From Microbacterium sp. CGR2 (lineage in GTDB: Bacteria; Actinomycetota; Actinomycetes; Actinomycetales; Microbacteriaceae): a stretch of 64,000 nucleotides of DNA. The translations under genes and the position numbers were made by a program. The DNA is taken from positions 3,534,001 through 3,598,000 of the forward strand of contig NZ_RBHX01000001.1 in the NCBI RefSeq assembly GCF_003626735.1, in the 5' to 3' direction. Below the pieces are notes generated by a model. That model did no database searches. It was not told where the DNA came from and saw nothing but the letters and a program-made list of their open reading frames with translations. Shown piece by piece: positions 62,206 through 64,000 of the stretch (position 1 is the first letter of the stretch; each line of letters begins with the position of its first letter).

Positions 62206-63432
62206 CGCTCCGCCTTCCTGGCTCTGGTGATCTCCGTCTTGTCGAGCGCGTTGCGAATGTCGGCTATGAGGTCACCCACTGACTCGAGACCCACCGCGAG
62301 TCGCAGGTGACCGTACTCGAGGAAGCCCGCAGGATAGCTCTCGCTTCCGCCTCGGGCGTCAGGGCCGACGTGCACGATGAGCGTCTCGTCGTGCCCGAGC
62401 GACACCGCCGACGTGATCACGCCCAGGTTGTCAACGAAGCGGTTCTGGGAGTCAGAATCTCCGTCCACCGCGAACGCGAGCATGCCGCCGAAGCCTCGTC
62501 CGCCGAACTGCCTGGCGGCGAGCTCGTGCTGCCCGTGGTCCGGGAGGCCCGGGTACTCGACGAAAGCGATACGGGGATCGCTCGCGAGGAACTCGGCGAC
62601 CTTCTGCGCAGAGGCGAGGTGCTGAGCCAGACGAAGAGGCAGAGTCACCGAGCCTCGCATGATCATCCATGCATTGAACGGCGAGATCACTCCCCCCACA
62701 TCGACGACCGCGTCGTGACGGATGCGTTCGACGAGCTCAGCACGACCGATCACGGCGCCGCCCATCGCGTCACCATGGCCGTTGATGTACTTCGTGAGCG
62801 AGTGGATCACGAGGTCGGCGCCGTCAGCGAGGGGGCGGCAGAGAGGCGGCGGGGTGAAAGTGCCGTCGACCGTCAGAAGCGCATCGGCGGCGTGCACGAT
62901 CTCTGCGATCGCTCGGATGTCCGCGACCTTCGTCGTGGGATTGGCGATCGTCTCCACGTGCACGAGTTTCGTGTTCGGGCGGATCGCCGCCTTCACGGCC
63001 TCCAGATCGCCGACATCGACGAACGTCGCCTCGATGCCGTAACGCTCCGGGAAGAGCTCCGAGAACAACCGCCACACGGCTTCGTACGTGACGTTGGAGA
63101 CGACGACATGATCGCCGCTCCTGAGCAGGGTGAAGAAGACGCCGTGCAGGGCAGCGACACCCGTGGCGAAGGCGGCCGCGGCCTCGCCCCCGTCCATCGC
63201 CGCGAGCTTGATCTCCAGCGCCTGCTGGTTGGCACCGCCGTTGCGCGTAGGTGAGCCGATCGGTCGCAGACCAGTCCATCGACGCAGGGTCCTGCGGCAG
63301 ACGGTATGAGTTGGCCATCACGAGAGGAGTGCGGACCGCGCCGGTGCCCTCATCGATGCTGTTCCCTCCGTGGACCGCCCAGGTGAGGAAGTCGACGGAG
63401 TCGGGATCGTGCTTGTCAGGATGCGTTGCCAT
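62202..63432 (-). pseudogene. Cys/Met-metabolism PLP-dependent enzyme with 2-base deletion
   Basis: Two frames together give a ~410-residue cystathionine/methionine gamma-lyase-type enzyme. The N-terminal part begins at ATG 63432 (AGGAG upstream; WAVHGGNSIDEGTGAVRTPL) and reads to DRLTYA. The rest follows in another frame (NGGANQQALEIKLAAMDGGE). GCGCAAC where GCGCGCAAC is expected, at about 63241-63247, explains the break. The PLP Lys lies in HSLTKYINGHGD. It is probably inactive unless the reads are wrong. It is placed between the B3/4-domain gene and the DapA-like gene. Confidence 0.83.
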
Positions 63433-63441
63433 GTTCTTCTC

Positions 63442-64000
63442 CTAGTTCTCGGTGTTCGCCAGCACACGGCGGGCGATGGTGACGGTCGTGCCGAGGTGCA
63501 ACAGCGCGCCCACGAGCTCGTCTGCCGCAGCAGTGAGCTGTTCGTCCGTCAACGGCTCCAGCGCATCGAGGATGAACAGCGCGCTGGTGGTCTCGTCATT
63601 CAGTGCAGTCCGGCGGCCCTGGCGCCAGTTCCAGCGACGGCAGGTGACGCCCACTTCGTCGCCCCAGATGACTTCTCCGGCGTCGGGGTGCTCGATCACG
63701 ATCTCACCCGCGGCAGCGGTGTCGAAATTCTCGGTCCCTTCTGCTCGTGTCAACCGCGGGGATCCGCTGTACTGCAGCAGGTCTTCGCCTCCGAGCGGAA
63801 GCTGATGGATGACCGAGATCGCGTTATAGATGTCGGTGAGGCGGTTGACTCGGGGAAGACCGCTCTCGGCGCGACGGGTCAGCGCCTCGAGGCTGTTTCG
63901 CGTGCGCTGCGGCTTGGCGCCGAACCCGCGGTACGCCTCGCGCCAGGCGGCGATGTGCGGCAGCTCTTCGACGGGGTGGGCGGCGAGCGCTGACGCCGCG
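63442..64000 (-). CDS. B3/4 (PheRS-beta-like editing) domain protein, 5' end cut by window edge
   Basis: The frame is open to base 64000, so the start is outside. At least 185 residues are visible, beginning upstream of YRGFGAKPQRTRNSLEALT and running through NRLTDIYNAISVIHQLPLGG, GTENFDTAAAGE and CRRWNWRQG. This is the stand-alone B3/4 domain otherwise found in phenylalanyl-tRNA synthetase beta, often linked to editing of mischarged tRNA or to amino-acid enzymes. It precedes the PLP enzyme by nine bases and shares its RBS region, so they are one operon. Confidence 0.85.
   Translation of the reverse strand, partial: AASALAAHPVEELPHIAAWREAYRGFGAKPQRTRNSLEALTRRAESGLPRVNRLTDIYNAISVIHQLPLGGEDLLQYSGSPRLTRAEGTENFDTAAAGEIVIEHPDAGEVIWGDEVGVTCRRWNWRQGRRTALNDETTSALFILDALEPLTDEQLTAAADELVGALLHLGTTVTIARRVLANTEN

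Noticed and set aside
1..64000. tRNA, rRNA, CRISPR, insertion sequence or phage genes
   Set aside because: I looked for transposase, integrase and repeat-spacer patterns and for tRNA-like folds in the gaps and saw none; a tRNAscan or similar run would be needed to exclude a small RNA.

Overview
The window is high-GC chromosomal DNA from an actinobacterium, most likely a Microbacteriaceae member close to Microbacterium. This is inferred from the GC-rich third codon positions, GTG/ATGA-coupled operons, Cgl0159-type iol genes, the fused Dpp permease-ATPase, and the many LacI/TetR-controlled glycosidase operons. It is a dense carbohydrate-catabolism region. No rRNA, tRNA, CRISPR, insertion sequence or prophage gene was recognised, and no gene-free stretch exceeds about 200 bases.

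Layout. 1-2.5 kb: an edge-truncated alpha/beta hydrolase and a phenol-hydroxylase-type flavin monooxygenase. 2.6-26.6 kb: a glycoside/glucuronide block with two GH2 beta-glucuronidases, a GH1 beta-glucosidase, a GH43 enzyme, a peptide-type ABC importer, two MFS symporters, the Ashwell-pathway enzymes UxaC, UxuB and ManD, a gluconokinase-family kinase, two LacI regulators and one TetR. 26.6-42.1 kb: a myo-inositol block with an IolT-like transporter, the iolC/aldolase/iolA/B/D/E/G/TIM-barrel operon, a GntR regulator and an ABC importer. 42.1-49.6 kb: a second sugar ABC importer, an unassigned (alpha/alpha)6-type glycosidase, a TetR and a second GH1. 49.7-53.2 kb: a Baeyer-Villiger-type monooxygenase, an SMP-30-like lipoprotein and a MarR. 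53.2-58.9 kb: a GH78 alpha-L-rhamnosidase, a frameshifted MFS, a TetR and a TIM-barrel epimerase. 58.9-64.0 kb: a run of mostly damaged genes (a lysG-usp chimera, an MFS with an in-frame stop, a DapA-like gene without a proper stop, a frameshifted Cys/Met PLP enzyme) and an edge-truncated B3/4-domain gene.

How it works together. Glycosides enter through the MFS and ABC systems. GH2, GH1, GH43 and GH78 enzymes remove glucuronate, glucose, pentose and rhamnose. Glucuronate then flows UxaC, UxuB, ManD to 2-keto-3-deoxygluconate; no KDG kinase or KDPG aldolase lies in the window. Seven near-identical LacI-type operators (core YRNCAANCGNTTGNCR) sit in front of the glycoside operons, so most of the first 26 kb, and operons at 45 kb and 57 kb, look like one regulon. 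Four of these sites supply the -35 hexamer of a promoter with a 17-bp spacer. A separate set of TGTCCTAACA/TGTCTTTACA sites marks the inositol regulon. The enzyme mix (beta-glucuronidase, beta-glucosidase, rhamnosidase, two flavin monooxygenases) suggests growth on plant glycosides such as flavonoid glucuronides or saponins; that substrate assignment is inference.
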